This document shows, piece by piece, positions 1-13,203 of a DNA stretch of 64,000 nt (the first letter of the stretch is position 1; each line of letters begins with the position of its first letter). The stretch is from Coleophoma eucalyptorum (taxonomy: Eukaryota > Ascomycota > Leotiomycetes > Helotiales > Dermateaceae): contig JALRME010000028.1 in NCBI GenBank assembly GCA_026120035.1, forward strand, positions 315,255 to 379,254, read 5' to 3'. The notes under the pieces were generated by a model that was not told where the DNA came from, searched no databases, and saw nothing but the letters and a program-made list of their open reading frames with translations. The position numbers and the translations under genes are program-made.

Positions 1-3000
1 AACCTTCTCGACATACATCTGGAGAGCGACTAGTCAACTCCTTTGAAGTGAATGAGCCGCAGATCCATGGCGTACTGGCTTTTCCTGGCCCCTCGACCAG
101 TGGAGGCAAACAAAGTTCAGACCTTTTTTTGATAGACCCAGACAGTGATACGGAAGAAGAAACTCAGCCTGGTCTATCACAAGAGCAAGGCAATGTTTCA
201 TCAAGTTCGTCTGATGAGTCAGTCGGTGTTCGGAAAGTAGGCAGGAGACTTGGTGGCGTGCTCCCTGCTTCGCATTTGCGTCTTGTTCACGAGCAGACAC
301 AACCAAATCAAATAAGCCGCCAAAATCGAGATGGTCTAAGTTTATCTCCTGGAAGACAACGCCGTGGGGTCGCGCTTCCTAAGCCCCGTAGTGGCAGTCG
401 CAACTTCAAAGTAGTGTCCGCGGACGAGTTCTCATTCTTGTCTGACGCCGATACCGACGATGAAAACTCTTATTCATTTCTCCGAGATAGTTCTGTACGA
501 GCTCAGATTGCGGGGCCCAGTGGTTCATATCTGAATCAGGAACTGGGCTCAGCTGAAGAGGATGATAGGATTGATGCAATGCTACCATCACGAAAACGCC
601 AAGTAAAGAGTCAGGATGGGGGTATACGGAAAAGAAGACGAATATTACCAAACTCGATGTTTGGAAAGTCTGCAGGTGGTCCTTCGCGTCAGCCAAAAAT
701 CACTGAATCGTTGGTATATCCTCGCAATAGATCCTCTTCTACTGGCAACGTGCTTCCTTCAAGAAAACGCACCTCTGGCAAGAAGCGAGTTGCAAGTGGA
801 AGAAAATTCTCAGGTACTCCAAGCTTAAGTATTTTGGACGTCACGGAGGATACCATGCAAACAACATCCCGAATCCCCAGGTTCATCAGAATTGCCACTC
901 GTACAGCTAGGATGAGGATGGACAAGGGCAGACAGAGCCCAACAAGAAAATTCATCCGACTGGACAACCGCGATGACACGCTCATGGTTCAAAATGTGCT
1001 TCGCGAATGGAGATTGGGCATGATTAGCCAGAAGGATTATGCAACTCAAAGGGAGCCTCGTCCCGGGCCTCAGCAGCAGCAAGTGTTTATGAAACAAACT
1101 GGAACCCAGCGGCAGATTGAGTCAGAAAACGCAGAGAAGAAGCGCAACTCACGCCAACTCACTGTGGTTTCTAGGGCAAAGCAGACATCTATCAACAAGT
1201 TTATTGCCCGCCAGAAATCAGATGCGGTAAAGGCAAGAGACAGGAAGGCTGCAGGATATCCCACTGGTTATTGCAGGCGCCCTATGACAAATTTTGAGCC
1301 ACCTGCAGCTAGGCCAGCACAACTCGAGGCATCTGTGAGTGACTACAATAATAGACATTCTACGTCTGCGTTTAGTGCCTCCAAGAGAGCTCTTGATGCA
1401 CTTTATCGAAGTCGTCGGCGAGGTCCTGTGGGAAATACAAAGGTTACTTTAAACCGCTTCCTCGCTGACAATGATCCACTTGCTCACTTGCAGCCACAAC
1501 GGCATGAGCGGGCCGCTAGTAATGATGCTGGCGGTAATGATGTTCACCTGATAAGTGAGCGTCGTGCTCGAAAACAGCAGCCAAAGCGCTTTGATGCAGG
1601 TGCAGCTAGATATCGACAACCGAGCGAACCTTTGTTACTGGATTATGTTGATATCAGTGCAGAGACCGATCTTGGTCATGAGAACAAGCTCACCGGTCTG
1701 GCAAAGTTTGGTACCAACTATCCAAAACATTTCGATGTACTGCCACTTCAACCTGGGGTTTTCTTCCACGAAAGCACGTTCATAGGGAGTGGCAAGTTGG
1801 CGTCTGCTGCCGAATTTCCAAACTCTGTTGACCTCAAAGCCCGCCGTTCTTGCGTCACTTTCAACTTGGGACATCAGCAATATAAATGGGGAAAATGGGA
1901 CGATAACGTTTCATCGGAACTTGGATTGTGTTTCGACTTTATTACGGAGGCTGCCTGCAGCGCTAGCTCATTGGAGTCTACAGGTACTCAGGACGCTGTG
2001 CGGATAGTGTCATGCATTGTTGAATACGTGCAAGATCATTTAGGCTTTGAGGAGGTAGACAACGGTAGCAGCTTTGTTCTCAGAATTCTGGAACTACTTG
2101 AGGAGACATCTTCTCGTCTTGTGAGTGGCGGAACAACGCACTTGAAACAACAACGGACAATCGAAATACTGTCTCGATGCGCAATTCTTGTTCTGCAAGT
2201 TCTTCGACTATCTCGAATATTGCCAGAAAGGCTTGCAGTGTCATGTCGATTGGAAGAACAACTTTTAACGATTTCTCGAATCTGTGTGCAACTCTTATTT
2301 GCAAACGGGTTGGAAGAATTACGCAAGCTATACGATGATCTACAGTATTTATCGATCAGGGAGCGTGGCATTAGAGATGATCAGACGGCTGTGCAGGCCT
2401 GGGTTGTTTTGATTAATGTCCTCCGCACAGCACAAATCCCGCGAGTGTCTTTCTGGAATGCTGTTAACGAGCACCTGTCTGAGTCACCTTTGGGTTCCTT
2501 GATTGATGCTCGCCTCATGGAGAAAGTGTGGTACTCGTTGTTCTCCTTGCTACCATTGGAAGCGTTTGATATCAATGGAGTTGTCCTCCCAGTTAAACGC
2601 GCTGTAAATTTGGTTGACAATTGGACGATTCCACAACAATTGGTTAGTCGCGTTCTTGCTCTGTACACTGCAAACCCTCGGCAGCATCCAGGATTCAATG
2701 ATTATTGCAGATCTCTTATGAGTCGTTGCCACCATTTAATGGTTGACTGGGGTTGGTGGAAATGCAGTGGCATCATAGGCACCATTTTCGATTTCTTTGC
2801 TTCGCAGAAACTTGCACACCTGCGGAACGAGGAGGTCTACAAATCTCCACGGTTCCTGGAGGAACTGAACATAACGCCATCATTGGTAGTAGACGTCGAA
2901 GATCGGGCCTTCCACATATTTCTTAAAATGATTGCGCTTGGGATCCAACGTATGCGAGATGCCGGAGATGTCAAAGCGGTCCGTAACCTCATTGCTCGCT

Positions 3001-5832
3001 TACTGCCGAACCACGACAGGCAATATCCTAAAGAGCAAGCTGTTCACCATAGGGAGCTCGCTTCGCTACGAAATCATCATGACCTTCTCTGCACATTGTA
3101 TTGGAGTGCACCGGTTGATCTAAGACCTTCTGTGGCTCTCGTCCGAGACCTTGTTGCTCCTGATAGGTCACACAAAGAGGCATGTCTGATAAACCTGAAA
3201 GCATGGCTAAACTTGAGTCGTTTTGTCTTGAATTGTACACCAATATCGTCACTGCCAGAGATGTTCCAGCCTCTACAAGAGTGGCAGACCTCGCATTTTG
3301 TCAAGTTGCTAGGGCAGTACTATAACGCTGAGTCAGACCTTCGCCAGCAGATCGATGTGCTTCCCCAACACAGCAAAGAAAATATTTCCCAGGCTGAACT
3401 TCAGGCGACAGTCTTTGCCAACCAGGCTACTACAATGTCAACTATTGAGGCATACCTCAATTCAATGAATGATCTGTATCATTCAATACAATGTTCCGGA
3501 TTAGAGACACCTGCACTTTCGCAGATCACGACGCCAGCAAACCTTGGTAAGTTAGATGCAACGTTTAAAAATGCTATGCTTACTGTTTAGAAACATTTGT
3601 TCTGCTTTTTACTTATCGGGGGCCTTCGCATGAGAATGCTGACCCCTGCATGATCTCTCTTGGTCGAACATTCCTCAAGCAGTACTTGAGCTGGCTTTCA
3701 GCTGTTGATCCTGAAACTCGTGCCTCTATTATTTCATCAAGTGAAATAGAAGAGAATGACAGCCAGGACTTCGGGTCGATTGATGTAGATGCCTATGATT
3801 TTGATGCACAGGCTATCAAGGTAAACCTTATTCAGAATATTGATGCGACCATTTCTAACGCCAATAGCCTATGCACGACACTGTTTTGCCTATTTACAGA
3901 AATATAGTAAAGAATGTACTCTATAGAAGTGATAAAGATGCTCTCCTGCCCGGCACTGATGCTCAGAAAAACGTCACGAGGCTAGTCGTCACTTGGGCGA
4001 CGCTCGCTTCTCTGTTCATCAGAAAAGAAACAATTGTAAGGCAGCCAGTCCGAGTTTGTGGTCTTAAGCTCACTCTTCTAGGAACCGTCGGAATTCCTCA
4101 TTGATGGACCAAATGCAGTGTTTTCCGGACGTCGCCGATCTAATGTTATTGTAGATGAACATCAATTACTTGTTGATAGCCAATGGCCACTCTTCTTAGG
4201 TATCTGCGCGGAAAAGACAAAGTCACTTTTTCACGATGCTACGCAACGTCTATTGCCCACGAAGCGGATTATGACATTCAACATTGGCCTGGAATGGATG
4301 TGTGCAATTTCACGACCTATTGAAACCCAACATTACGAGCATGTGCTAACGGCGGCATTGCTCAACCAAGGCCACTACTTAGTCTCTGGGTTAGAAGATT
4401 GGGCGGAAAAGGACACCATTGGCAGAGTTGTTCGAAATAACGACTTCAACTCCTTGTGCACAGCGCGTAAGTCTCGATCTCCATTTATCTTGTACGCACA
4501 CTGACACTTATAGTTGCCATAAAAAACATGAGCAAGATACTGAGTGATCCGCTGCTTCGGGCCCGCACCCACAATACAATGACGCAGTACCAAGTCAGGG
4601 ATGAGTTTTCGAGTATCCTCAAGCAAGTCCTAGCTATCATGGAAATCCATTTGAAGAGACTTTACAACGAACACGCTTCAGCTCATAAACAATATGTAAG
4701 ATTTGGTCAGAAGTTTGCACAACAAATCCGGGCTCATGCGAAGGAGGTCCTACCTCTCCCTGACTTCTTTGTACACAAATCAATCTACTTCTGGCCTGAT
4801 GAAGCAGACCCCGGCTATCAACTCGCAAGTCTAAAAGCCTACACTATCCGGCTCGGGAAAGTGGATGCTAGTGCTGCGCGGGAAACCTTTCACTACCTAT
4901 ACAATTCATTCAAAAAGGCACTCGTCGATGATACTATAGATCTTTATTCCGCTAAAGTCAAGCGTGCAGCTAAGGCTTGGTCTTTTTTTCAATTCATGTT
5001 GGAAAAGATGATTCCTGCGGCGCTTGTAGCAGCCTTTTCTGGGGACTCCAAGCAAAGCCTGATTGCGACAACACTTTTCAATGTATGGTTGCCGGTGCTG
5101 GATGTGTCATCTCACCGACTCTCACCTTTCGATCATTTCATCAATGCGAGCTCTAATACTGAGGATGAGGCTATAGCATCACAGACATATAAGAGTGCCA
5201 TCAGTCTATTATCTCTGATCAATTCTGGTCTTAGCCAACACATCCATAATACAGCAGTCGATGACGTCGAGGCGAATAGCAAAGGGCTTGTAAGCCTCGT
5301 CACTCAACTCGGTGCTGGGTTTTTACCAAGCTTGCTCGGCTATGCAGAAGCTTATTATGATACCCAAAATGCAGTAATTGAGAGCTTCCGCAAGTACATG
5401 GCACAACTGCAAGGGTATCATAAGACAGATGTCGGTGTGGCGTCCCTGAATCCATTGTCACATGAGCTCGAACAAGCCTCTGATATCTTATCATTTGCCA
5501 ACATGATGAAAGACGATATGAAGGAGTGGATTACGATTGGATATCCAAATCAAGCAGGAAGCTACCACGGAGTGAAATTAAAATTTCCTAATGGTGGAAT
5601 AGAGAAGCAAGTGGAGCTAGAGAAGGCTTTCGAAGGAATACCCACTCTAGGAGAAGTAGTTGAGAACGCAAGTCTACTCAATACGATTGCTGGTGGGCTA
5701 CGGAGCAAATATTTCAAGGTTCGACGTACTACGGACGATGCCGTGGGAGATAATTTGGTCAAGGGTGAGACTGTTTATCACTACAGCAATCGACCTCGTT
5801 GGAAAGTATTGTCTGGGCTAGCTACTTATTGA
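1..5832 (+). CDS. mus7: Mms22/Mus7-family DNA repair protein, 5'-truncated by the window
   Basis: Mms22 (Mus7 in fission yeast) is the substrate-recruiting partner of the Rtt101-Mms1 (Cul4-type) ubiquitin ligase and helps replication forks recover from DNA damage in the nucleus. The reading frame is open, without a stop, back to base 1, so the true start lies upstream; the first possible internal start codons are not good starts. The visible protein is about 1,850 aa: a long, basic, low-complexity N-terminal half rich in Ser/Arg/Lys, then a helical C-terminal half. Four short introns are needed: 3547-3590, 3821-3867, 4036-4081 and 4467-4513 (44-47 nt, all GT/AG), and the frame is kept across all of them. 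The stop is TGA at 5830-5832. The family call rests on overall architecture and C-terminal sequence character, not on a short motif. Confidence 0.8.
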
Positions 5833-6313
5833 TGCAATATTCAAAGGATATATTTGGAGCCGAGTAAATAAAGACATTTAGATATCTTATACTCCGTAAC
5901 CTATTTAATCAGCGACTAAGTCAAAACTACGTTGTAAGGCTAATTTCTGCTAGAATAAATGCGCAATGTTGCCAAGCCCAATTTGGGCGAAGAAGTGGTT
6001 AATACAATTTCGGTGAGCATCAACAGGGACAACAGTTTAAGACAACAAATGCAGTATGTAGACTTGAGCTCAGAGACCTCCGTATTTTAAAGAAAGAGAG
6101 AAAAATATAAAAACCTTTAAGTTAGATATGGCTACCATATGGATCATTATATGTAAGCTATGCTAACACGGCTTACCTAATTTAACGTGACGCGGTTCCA
6201 TGCCGCTACCTTAAGCTAACGTCTTTAAGATTATTTCCAAGCATCTCATTACCATCCTTCGACGCGCCATTCTGATCAATTAACCGCTCTTAGAGAGCGC
6301 GAAGACATACCGG
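5833..6313. other. intergenic, no gene seen
   Basis: AT-rich spacer between two plus-strand genes. It should hold the 3' end of the Mms22-like transcript and the promoter of the AAA+ ATPase. No open frame or repeat stands out. Confidence 0.6.
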
Positions 6314-9310
6314 ATGCATGCCGTAGCACTACGTGTTCTTCGGACGAGGTCAATACCAGTATCAAAACGTGCCTGTCGAACGATTGCTGGTGTTCGCCGT
6401 CCTCTTTCCCCACGATACTTCCACTCCTCTAGGCGGTTACAACGGACTCCCAAAGACGACGAAATTGAAGAGAGCGGGAAGGACAACATTGGTGGAAATG
6501 TTCCCAAGCCCTTAGCAGAGCCCACTTCTGAGACATTATCAGAAGCAGAAGTTACTCCTTTGGAAAATGAACTGGAGCAGGCAACTTTAAGGGTACGGTC
6601 AGGAAGAGCTGGGCGAAGGTTGAACAGGCATAAGCAGCCGGAAGGACTACCACCAGTCGTCCTTCCCGAATGGTTCTGGGACAAGAACGTGAAGTGCTTG
6701 GGAGATTCAGCAGATCTCAGTGGAAGTTTGGCCGTTTACGGGTCGTTTCCATTTGAATCCAATGACGATGAGGTGCTTGAAGATGCCATGGCAACTGAGA
6801 CCCCCATCGATAGTTCATCCGAATCCGAGAAAGCATTCGAAGACTTTTCAACCCAGACTCAGTCGAAAGCAAGCGAGCAACTAGCAGCCATACTGGCATG
6901 CGGACTGAAGCCTACCAGCGAAGCGAGATATTCCATACACGTCGACGTATACAAGGAGATTTTGGCATTCATAAAAGCAGGGTTAATATTACGGCCACCA
7001 CCTAATATTGATAGCAAAGATATTCGACGACCAATTCTCCTCTTACAATGTCCAAAGGATGGCGGAACCTTCTATCTCGATTCTGTGGTGGAGACTATTG
7101 CCACCAAGCTCGAGGCAGATCTTGTGAGATTGGATGCACAAGATATTGCTCAATTGGTGGGATTCTATGCTGATGAGAACGTTGCCTGGACGCAGTCTTC
7201 CACGGCGCTTCTTGCATATGAAGCTAGTGATGTGGCTGGTAAGATGGAAGAATTTGGCAGAGAGGCTGCATCTGAGCAAGATGAGTTAGACAGCATGGAG
7301 GAAGAGGAGCCTAGGCCGACGTCAACATCGGTCCTCGATTTCAAGGTGTCCTCCTTAGCAGACGCCAAGAAGAGGCTCAGCTCGATCTTCTCGCAATTAC
7401 CTCGAAGATCCCCTTCCCAGTCCAACCCAGCTCGTACTTCAAAACCCGATGGTGAAATACCAAGTTTCGTTTCATTCCTCGGGCTTGGTGGGGACCGCGG
7501 CCAGTCTCAGATCATATCCAAGTCTACCTCTGATCAGTGGAACGATCTAAAGACGCAGACTGCTCTTGATGCTCTTGTCGGTGGGGCTGATGCCAAAAGA
7601 GCTACAAAATCTGATTCACAACGCCGAGATCTCATTATTCAAGTGCGAGATTTCAAGGAAATGGGGGAAACGCAACAAGGAGCCTTCCTGATAGGCAAGC
7701 TACGAGACGTCATCAACAAGCGATGGCAAGAAGGGAGAAATATCGTTCTTGTGGGCACGACTTCAGCAGAGCATGGGGAAGCTGTTCTCTCAAGGCCAGA
7801 CATTGAACAGCTTCAAGGGGGCGATGTACTTATGTATGAAAACAGAACGATTCTCGTACCTCCGGATCGTCGAGAAGAACAGGATATCGCCTTTGAGAGT
7901 GATGAAAAACTCAGGATTCGAAATATCAACATTCGCCATGTAGAAGATATGGTTTCGAAGCTATTAGGTGGAAGCAGAGAGGCTATTAAAGTAAATCTCG
8001 ACACTAATCTTGATACTGCTTCAGCATATGCCTCTGGCCTTGAGGATGCTGTCTGGATGTTTTCACGTGTTCACAGGATTGCGACCACTATCATTGGACT
8101 AGAGAAGGATGTTATTCAAATGGATGGGTCTCACCTATCCGCTGCGTTGCAACTTCTTGAGAATAGCGATAATGCTAAGTTCGATTGGGGCGCAAAAGAG
8201 TCTAGGAAGGAAGATGCCGAGGTAGATAGTGTCTTGAGCGAGCTGAATGATGCCTCAAAGGCAAAGGTTTCTGCCAAAGATCGAATAAAGCAGCTCAAGA
8301 AAACATGCACCCCTCACGAAAAGAAACTTCTCGGCGGAATAATCGACCCAGCTGATATACATACAACATTCAACGATGTTCATGCTCCTAAGGAGACTAT
8401 TGAGGCACTCAAGATGTTAACAACGTTGTCTCTTTTACGACCAGAAGCATTCTCTTATGGTGTATTAGCTACAGATAAGATACCTGGTTTGCTTCTCTAC
8501 GGACCTCCAGGGACTGGAAAGACGCTCCTGGCCAAAGCTGTTGCTAAGGAGAGTGGTGCCACCGTGCTCGAAGTCAGTGGCGCAGATGTGAACGACATGT
8601 TCGTAGGTGAGGGCGAGAAAAACATCAAGGCAGTCTTCACTTTGGCAAAGAAACTTTCTCCCTGTGTGGTATTCATTGATGAAGCAGATGCTATCTTTGC
8701 TGCTCGTGGAGAATCCAAGCGCTCAACTACTCATCGCGAACTCATCAATCAGTTCCTCCGTGAATGGGACGGCATGAATGATCTGTCTGCATTTATCATG
8801 GTTGCAACCAATAGGCCATTCGATCTCGATGAGGCAGTCTTAAGAAGGCTTCCACGGCGGTTGCTTGTCGATTTACCAGTAGAAAAGGATCGTGAATCTA
8901 TCCTCAAGATCCACCTCAAAGATGAGATCCTTGATGAATCCGTTTCACTTCCCAAGCTTGCTAAAGCAACACCTTTCTATTCTGGTTCGGATCTTAAGAA
9001 TCTCTCAGTCGCTGCAGCCCTTGCTTGCGTGCGCGAAGAGAATGAGATTGCTACAAAACATACCGGTGCCGAGCCTTATGTATATCCGGAGAGACGTACA
9101 CTTTCAAAAGTACATTTTGATAAAGCTATGGAGGAAATCAGTGCCAGCATCAGTGAGGACATGAGTACTTTAGCTGCCATTCGCAAATTTGATGAGAAAT
9201 ACGGTGATAGGAAAGGCAGGAGGAAAAAGGCCACTGCACTTGGTTTTGGTGGTACCACAGTCCCAGAGAAGGACTCTGAGGCTGGTAGAGTGAGGAAGAT
9301 AGAAGCATAA
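6314..9310 (+). CDS. mitochondrial AAA+ ATPase, Msp1/spastin-like (meiotic clade) module
   Basis: Single-exon protein of 998 aa. The N-terminus is Arg-rich with almost no acidic residues for about 45 aa and includes RYFHSSRRLQ, a typical mitochondrial presequence, so import into mitochondria is likely. The middle (about 100-650) is a long region without a domain I can name. The AAA+ module is C-terminal: Walker A GPPGTGKT at 730-737, Walker B VVFIDEAD at 785-792, sensor-1 ATNRPFDLDEAV, Arg-finger region RRLPRR. The module resembles Msp1/ATAD1, which extracts mislocalised tail-anchored proteins, but this protein is nearly three times the length of Msp1 and carries a presequence instead of an outer-membrane anchor. 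Its substrate is therefore unknown. ATG is the first in frame, with a favourable presequence directly after it. Confidence 0.85.
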   Translation: MHAVALRVLRTRSIPVSKRACRTIAGVRRPLSPRYFHSSRRLQRTPKDDEIEESGKDNIGGNVPKPLAEPTSETLSEAEVTPLENELEQATLRVRSGRAGRRLNRHKQPEGLPPVVLPEWFWDKNVKCLGDSADLSGSLAVYGSFPFESNDDEVLEDAMATETPIDSSSESEKAFEDFSTQTQSKASEQLAAILACGLKPTSEARYSIHVDVYKEILAFIKAGLILRPPPNIDSKDIRRPILLLQCPKDGGTFYLDSVVETIATKLEADLVRLDAQDIAQLVGFYADENVAWTQSSTALLAYEASDVAGKMEEFGREAASEQDELDSMEEEEPRPTSTSVLDFKVSSLADAKKRLSSIFSQLPRRSPSQSNPARTSKPDGEIPSFVSFLGLGGDRGQSQIISKSTSDQWNDLKTQTALDALVGGADAKRATKSDSQRRDLIIQVRDFKEMGETQQGAFLIGKLRDVINKRWQEGRNIVLVGTTSAEHGEAVLSRPDIEQLQGGDVLMYENRTILVPPDRREEQDIAFESDEKLRIRNINIRHVEDMVSKLLGGSREAIKVNLDTNLDTASAYASGLEDAVWMFSRVHRIATTIIGLEKDVIQMDGSHLSAALQLLENSDNAKFDWGAKESRKEDAEVDSVLSELNDASKAKVSAKDRIKQLKKTCTPHEKKLLGGIIDPADIHTTFNDVHAPKETIEALKMLTTLSLLRPEAFSYGVLATDKIPGLLLYGPPGTGKTLLAKAVAKESGATVLEVSGADVNDMFVGEGEKNIKAVFTLAKKLSPCVVFIDEADAIFAARGESKRSTTHRELINQFLREWDGMNDLSAFIMVATNRPFDLDEAVLRRLPRRLLVDLPVEKDRESILKIHLKDEILDESVSLPKLAKATPFYSGSDLKNLSVAAALACVREENEIATKHTGAEPYVYPERRTLSKVHFDKAMEEISASISEDMSTLAAIRKFDEKYGDRKGRRKKATALGFGGTTVPEKDSEAGRVRKIEA

Positions 9311-9783
9311 TGGTATTGAGGTCGGTAGCATTGGGAACGGAGTTAACGCGCCAGGGCTTGGACAAAGGCACCGTAAGCAGTAGGGATGTATATTAAATCG
9401 AGGAGTCGCAGCGGGATCTAGCTGCGTGACCGCGTCTCTGTAGTTTAGTTGTAACAGTAGCTGGAAAAGAGAGGGTTCAATCCACAGCAAGGATTGAGTT
9501 GTCTTTGCTAGAACATTGCAAAGCTGCGTACGCGTTGTGCTGACATCGCCCCTATCATCCTCCAGCCCGTCCGGCCGCTGCTCCCGTGCGCAATGCCAAG
9601 AGTATATCTGCATGCCAGGTAAGCACCCAGCATACGAGAAGCACAGTAGCTGTATTGCAGCACCCACGACATCAGTCGAGTAATCAATATGAATAGGATC
9701 ATACTCAGAAATTTAGCACAACATTGAGTCGGGGTTGGTTGTGTCCAAGGTATCAGCCGTCGACATCAGATCTCCTTCCACAA
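9311..9783. other. intergenic spacer
   Basis: 3' flank of the ATPase and 5' flank of the DUF4050 gene. It contains A-box-like and B-box-like tRNA promoter words around 9441-9485, but no tRNA fold (see rejected items). Confidence 0.5.
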
Positions 9784-12018
9784 ATGGAAGACTTCCCCAG
9801 ACTCGGCGGTGTAGCGAGGGAGATCTCTTGCAAGGATTTAAATTTGCCGATTTGCATTTCGGATAACATGGTGGCAGAGCAGAGGAGTCGAAGCATCACC
9901 AACACATACACAACTGCCTCACCGACTCTTCACGCCTTGCACCCAGGAGTTCGAGAATGCGATATGTCTCACGAGGCCGCCGCCTTCCCAACGGGCGAAG
10001 TCGAAGCCATGACAGAATCGCATGCGCACGCGCACGCGCATTTGAAGCAGACTCTCAGCGGCAATAAAGATGATACGGGGGAGATGAAGATCAACGGCAC
10101 CGAGCCTGAGGGACCAGCGATGGCACACGATCAATACCAAAGTGACCCAGTTGACGACGGAAAGTTAATTTTATCGACCAGAGCAGACGAGCGCCAGACT
10201 ACTGAAGCCTCGACCACGCCGTCGTCCTTGCCTAGTCCTGATCCTAATGGGGAGTTAGGCGCGTCGTCCAGGCTCGAGGGTCTAGCAGCAACGACTGCAT
10301 ATGCACCACCAGCACAACAACCACCTCCACCTGCACCTGGCCAGGAGTCGCACTACGACCCCCCCGATCATGCCCCTTCCCAAATGTCTCCTCGTGCGGC
10401 TCATCACTCCCTTGGCCCTAACGGCGATGCCATAGTTGTATCCAACAACCCTTCCCCCGACGAGCAAACACATCCTGCTGCGGTCGCTACAGAGGAATCT
10501 AAGGATGAGCAATTGACTTTGCACTCGGACCGGAGAGACAGTCGGAATACAGGTACATACCATTTCTTCTTACGTTTCATCCACATTGTTTGCCCTGGGA
10601 ACCTTCTGCACCTTCTACATTACGGTGCCTCAACAAAGACCAGCCTAGACTAACATTATATCTCCACTACTAAAGCTGCGCAATCTACTGTGCGAGAAAA
10701 CCCTATCCCCAACCTCACTGGTTCCATCACTCCACTTCTCCCACAGCCCTCGAGATCTGTACGAGCTGCTTCACGCTCTCCTACTCGATCAAGCTCTCCT
10801 CATTCCACCTCGTACATCAGACCAACCCCTCCTCCCTCTCCACGCGTCACCAACGCTACTCTTGCCCCTCCTTCAGTTCTTTCGTCCCTTCGTAAATCTG
10901 TTGACGAAGCTGTGGAAGCTTTGCCGGATACCATGTTGTTCGGTCAAAGCGCAGAGAGGAGGCGAAGGGCCATGGCAAACACCAACGCGTTGACAGAGTA
11001 TGAGGCAGACATGACCGGTAAGGACCGTGTCAAACAAAAGGCCGCAATACAGAAATTTCTCACGGAGAAAATCCGCAATGATTGGGAATGGGAATGGCCA
11101 CGGCCAGACGTTGCTGCGGAGCCAGGGTCAGTTTCGGGGAATCTAGACGATGAAGGACAATGGAGGCAAAGAGAAGATGGCGAGAGTGATGCCAGTGACA
11201 GTGATCCTGAAGTCGATCAATTCTCACTCCCTGCTACTGCCCCTGCTTCGGCAGATAGGCCAGACTCAGGATTAGGCAAAACCATAAGCAAAAGTAGCCC
11301 TTTCCGCTTCGATAATCCAGATGGTGTGGGGGAAACCTTGAAGAAGAGGGATGTGGACCGTAGACGGAGACGAAAGAAGCGGATTGCACACGAGATGACG
11401 ATTAACGACGGACTTAATTGTTGGGTTCAGCGCAGAGACGCCTGGACAGGGGCTCGGAGAGTAGCCAAAAATCCTAGCAAGTCAGCAGCTCGACGAAGGC
11501 CGTCTGCAGCTGACACATCATCATCTACAGCCATTGACTCAGAAGATGTGGATAACGATAATCCTGACTCCGACTGGGACTATGAAATTGAAGTACCGGT
11601 GGCACGCGATATCCTTCCGAAAGAGAATGGCATGCGTGCCTCAATTGGTCCTGCAGCTTACAGCACCATATACGATAAAGTCATCGTACAACAACTCTCA
11701 CCAAGCTGCCCCATAAACCTCAAAGATATAACACGTTCCTGTGTCCAAGGCTGGAAGAAAGACGGTGAATGGCCACCAAGACCCACGCCTGCGGAGAGTA
11801 TAGGTGGTGGCTTAGCCCTACTAAAGAAGAAGCGGAGGAAAGGCAGCCTCGCGGGTATATTGGGTTTGAATGGGGAGAGAGAAGATATTACCGGTGGTGT
11901 AGCTATGAAGAGTCCCGGCTTCGGCGGCAGATTCAAAAAGATTCTAGGATTGGGAAAGGACAAAGACGGGGCTGAAGGTATGGAAATCGGGGGCCAAGGG
12001 AATTTCGCAAAGGTCTGA
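9784..12018 (+). CDS. DUF4050 / Gag1-like clamp domain protein
   Basis: Two exons (9784-10552 and 10676-12018) joined by a 123-nt intron give about 703 aa. The N-terminal third is disordered and rich in Pro, Ser, Thr, Ala and His, including a His-Ala dipeptide run (HAHAHAH). A Pro/Ser-rich linker follows the intron. The conserved part begins around MLFGQSAERRRRAM and continues through a Trp-containing block (NDWEWEWP, LNCWVQRRDAWTGARR) to SDWDYEIEVPVARDI and the final LKDITRSCVQGWKKDGEWPP. That pattern matches fungal proteins with the DUF4050 (Gag1-like clamp) domain; members are poorly characterised and have been linked to growth control in yeast. The start is uncertain: in-frame ATGs at 9784, 9868 and 9964 are all possible. 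Confidence 0.65.
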
Positions 12019-13203
12019 GATAGGAAACACTTCTCCTGGTAAGAAGAATTAGGTAATGACAATTCTGTTCGTGGGTTGGCTTGCAGGTTGGGTTTCATGC
12101 TGAAAGTAACGTTACTCCTTAAACTTTTGAGCATGGCGTTGGATGACCTTGACGATTTACCATGGATGTTGGTTGAAGCTCCTAGGGCTGAGTATGACCA
12201 AAGACAAATGGTCTGCTATGGGAGTATTGGGAACCTTTAGGGATGGATGCTATGGTCATAGAACTTTCAAGATTCAATCGGCCATAGGGCCAACGTGCCA
12301 CGATTATTTACTAGTTTCCTTCCCTTAATTGCATGGTTTGGCATAATTAAGTATCTGATCAAGCTTTACCTAACAGTCCGTAGAGTTTTTCTTTTAAGAT
12401 TGTGAGGCACGGATTTATAAGTATGTTAGCAGGTTTGAAAATCGAGAGGTTGTAGTAATATCTATAACTCGTCAGTCAAGCTTGCTAGGCACTGAATCTG
12501 TCTCAGTGGTCCTGAAAGACCTTACCTCACTCACCTGTTCATGATGGTGGGAATTTTGAGATTTAATTCCCACGGGATACCATCTACCTTCGTTTGTCTT
12601 TGTGCTTTCTTATATTCGGAATATAGATGGATCTCATGGTTTTGGGAAGTGGTTGATATGGCTCAGCTTGGAAGTTAAGCGAGCTGAGGTCTGCGCTTTC
12701 TAGGTATGGAGCATAGATACTCCGCAGATTAGAGCTTCTAGAGCCCGGCCAATATCTTGTTGTTGTCCGTGTAGGTTTTGGTTGGGTCGGTTTGGGTTGG
12801 TTTGTTTCCTTGGTGAATCAACGCGCTCTGTAGCTTATAAGCGAGACTAAGACTTGGTTCTTGAGCAGTCAGTAGTTCTATGAAGCAGAGCTTGGTATAT
12901 TAAGATCTCAGTACTAAGGCTACTAGCTACACTATATTATTTATCCCCGTATTTCCTTGCTTTTCTATTGGACAGTTATATGTTCTTCTGGAAAACACTT
13001 GCTGCTGCCCCTAACAAAGTGAAAGTACAATCCGAGAGAATTCTCTCAGGCATTCATAGGCTGGTCTTTGCCAGTCTATCACATAATGTTCTCCCCTTGT
13101 AAAGAAGGAATTTTTCACAGGTTCTTTGCCTAATAAAATGGGAGCCGAGCTTCTAGGTAGTTTGTTTAATTCTCCCCAACACCAAGCAAGCCGCTTCAAG
13201 TTC
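12019..13203. other. intergenic, converging 3' ends
   Basis: 1.2 kb between the DUF4050 gene and the oppositely oriented cell-surface protein. It includes a GT-rich low-complexity patch near 12774-12810. No convincing coding sequence. Confidence 0.6.

Noticed and set aside
9434..9505. tRNA-like stretch with A-box-like TAGTTTAGTTG and B-box-like GGTTCAATCC
   Set aside because: The acceptor and T stems do not pair; at best a decayed tRNA or chance match.
10021..10041. CGCACG repeats that resemble a microsatellite
   Set aside because: They encode His-Ala dipeptides within the DUF4050 protein reading frame.
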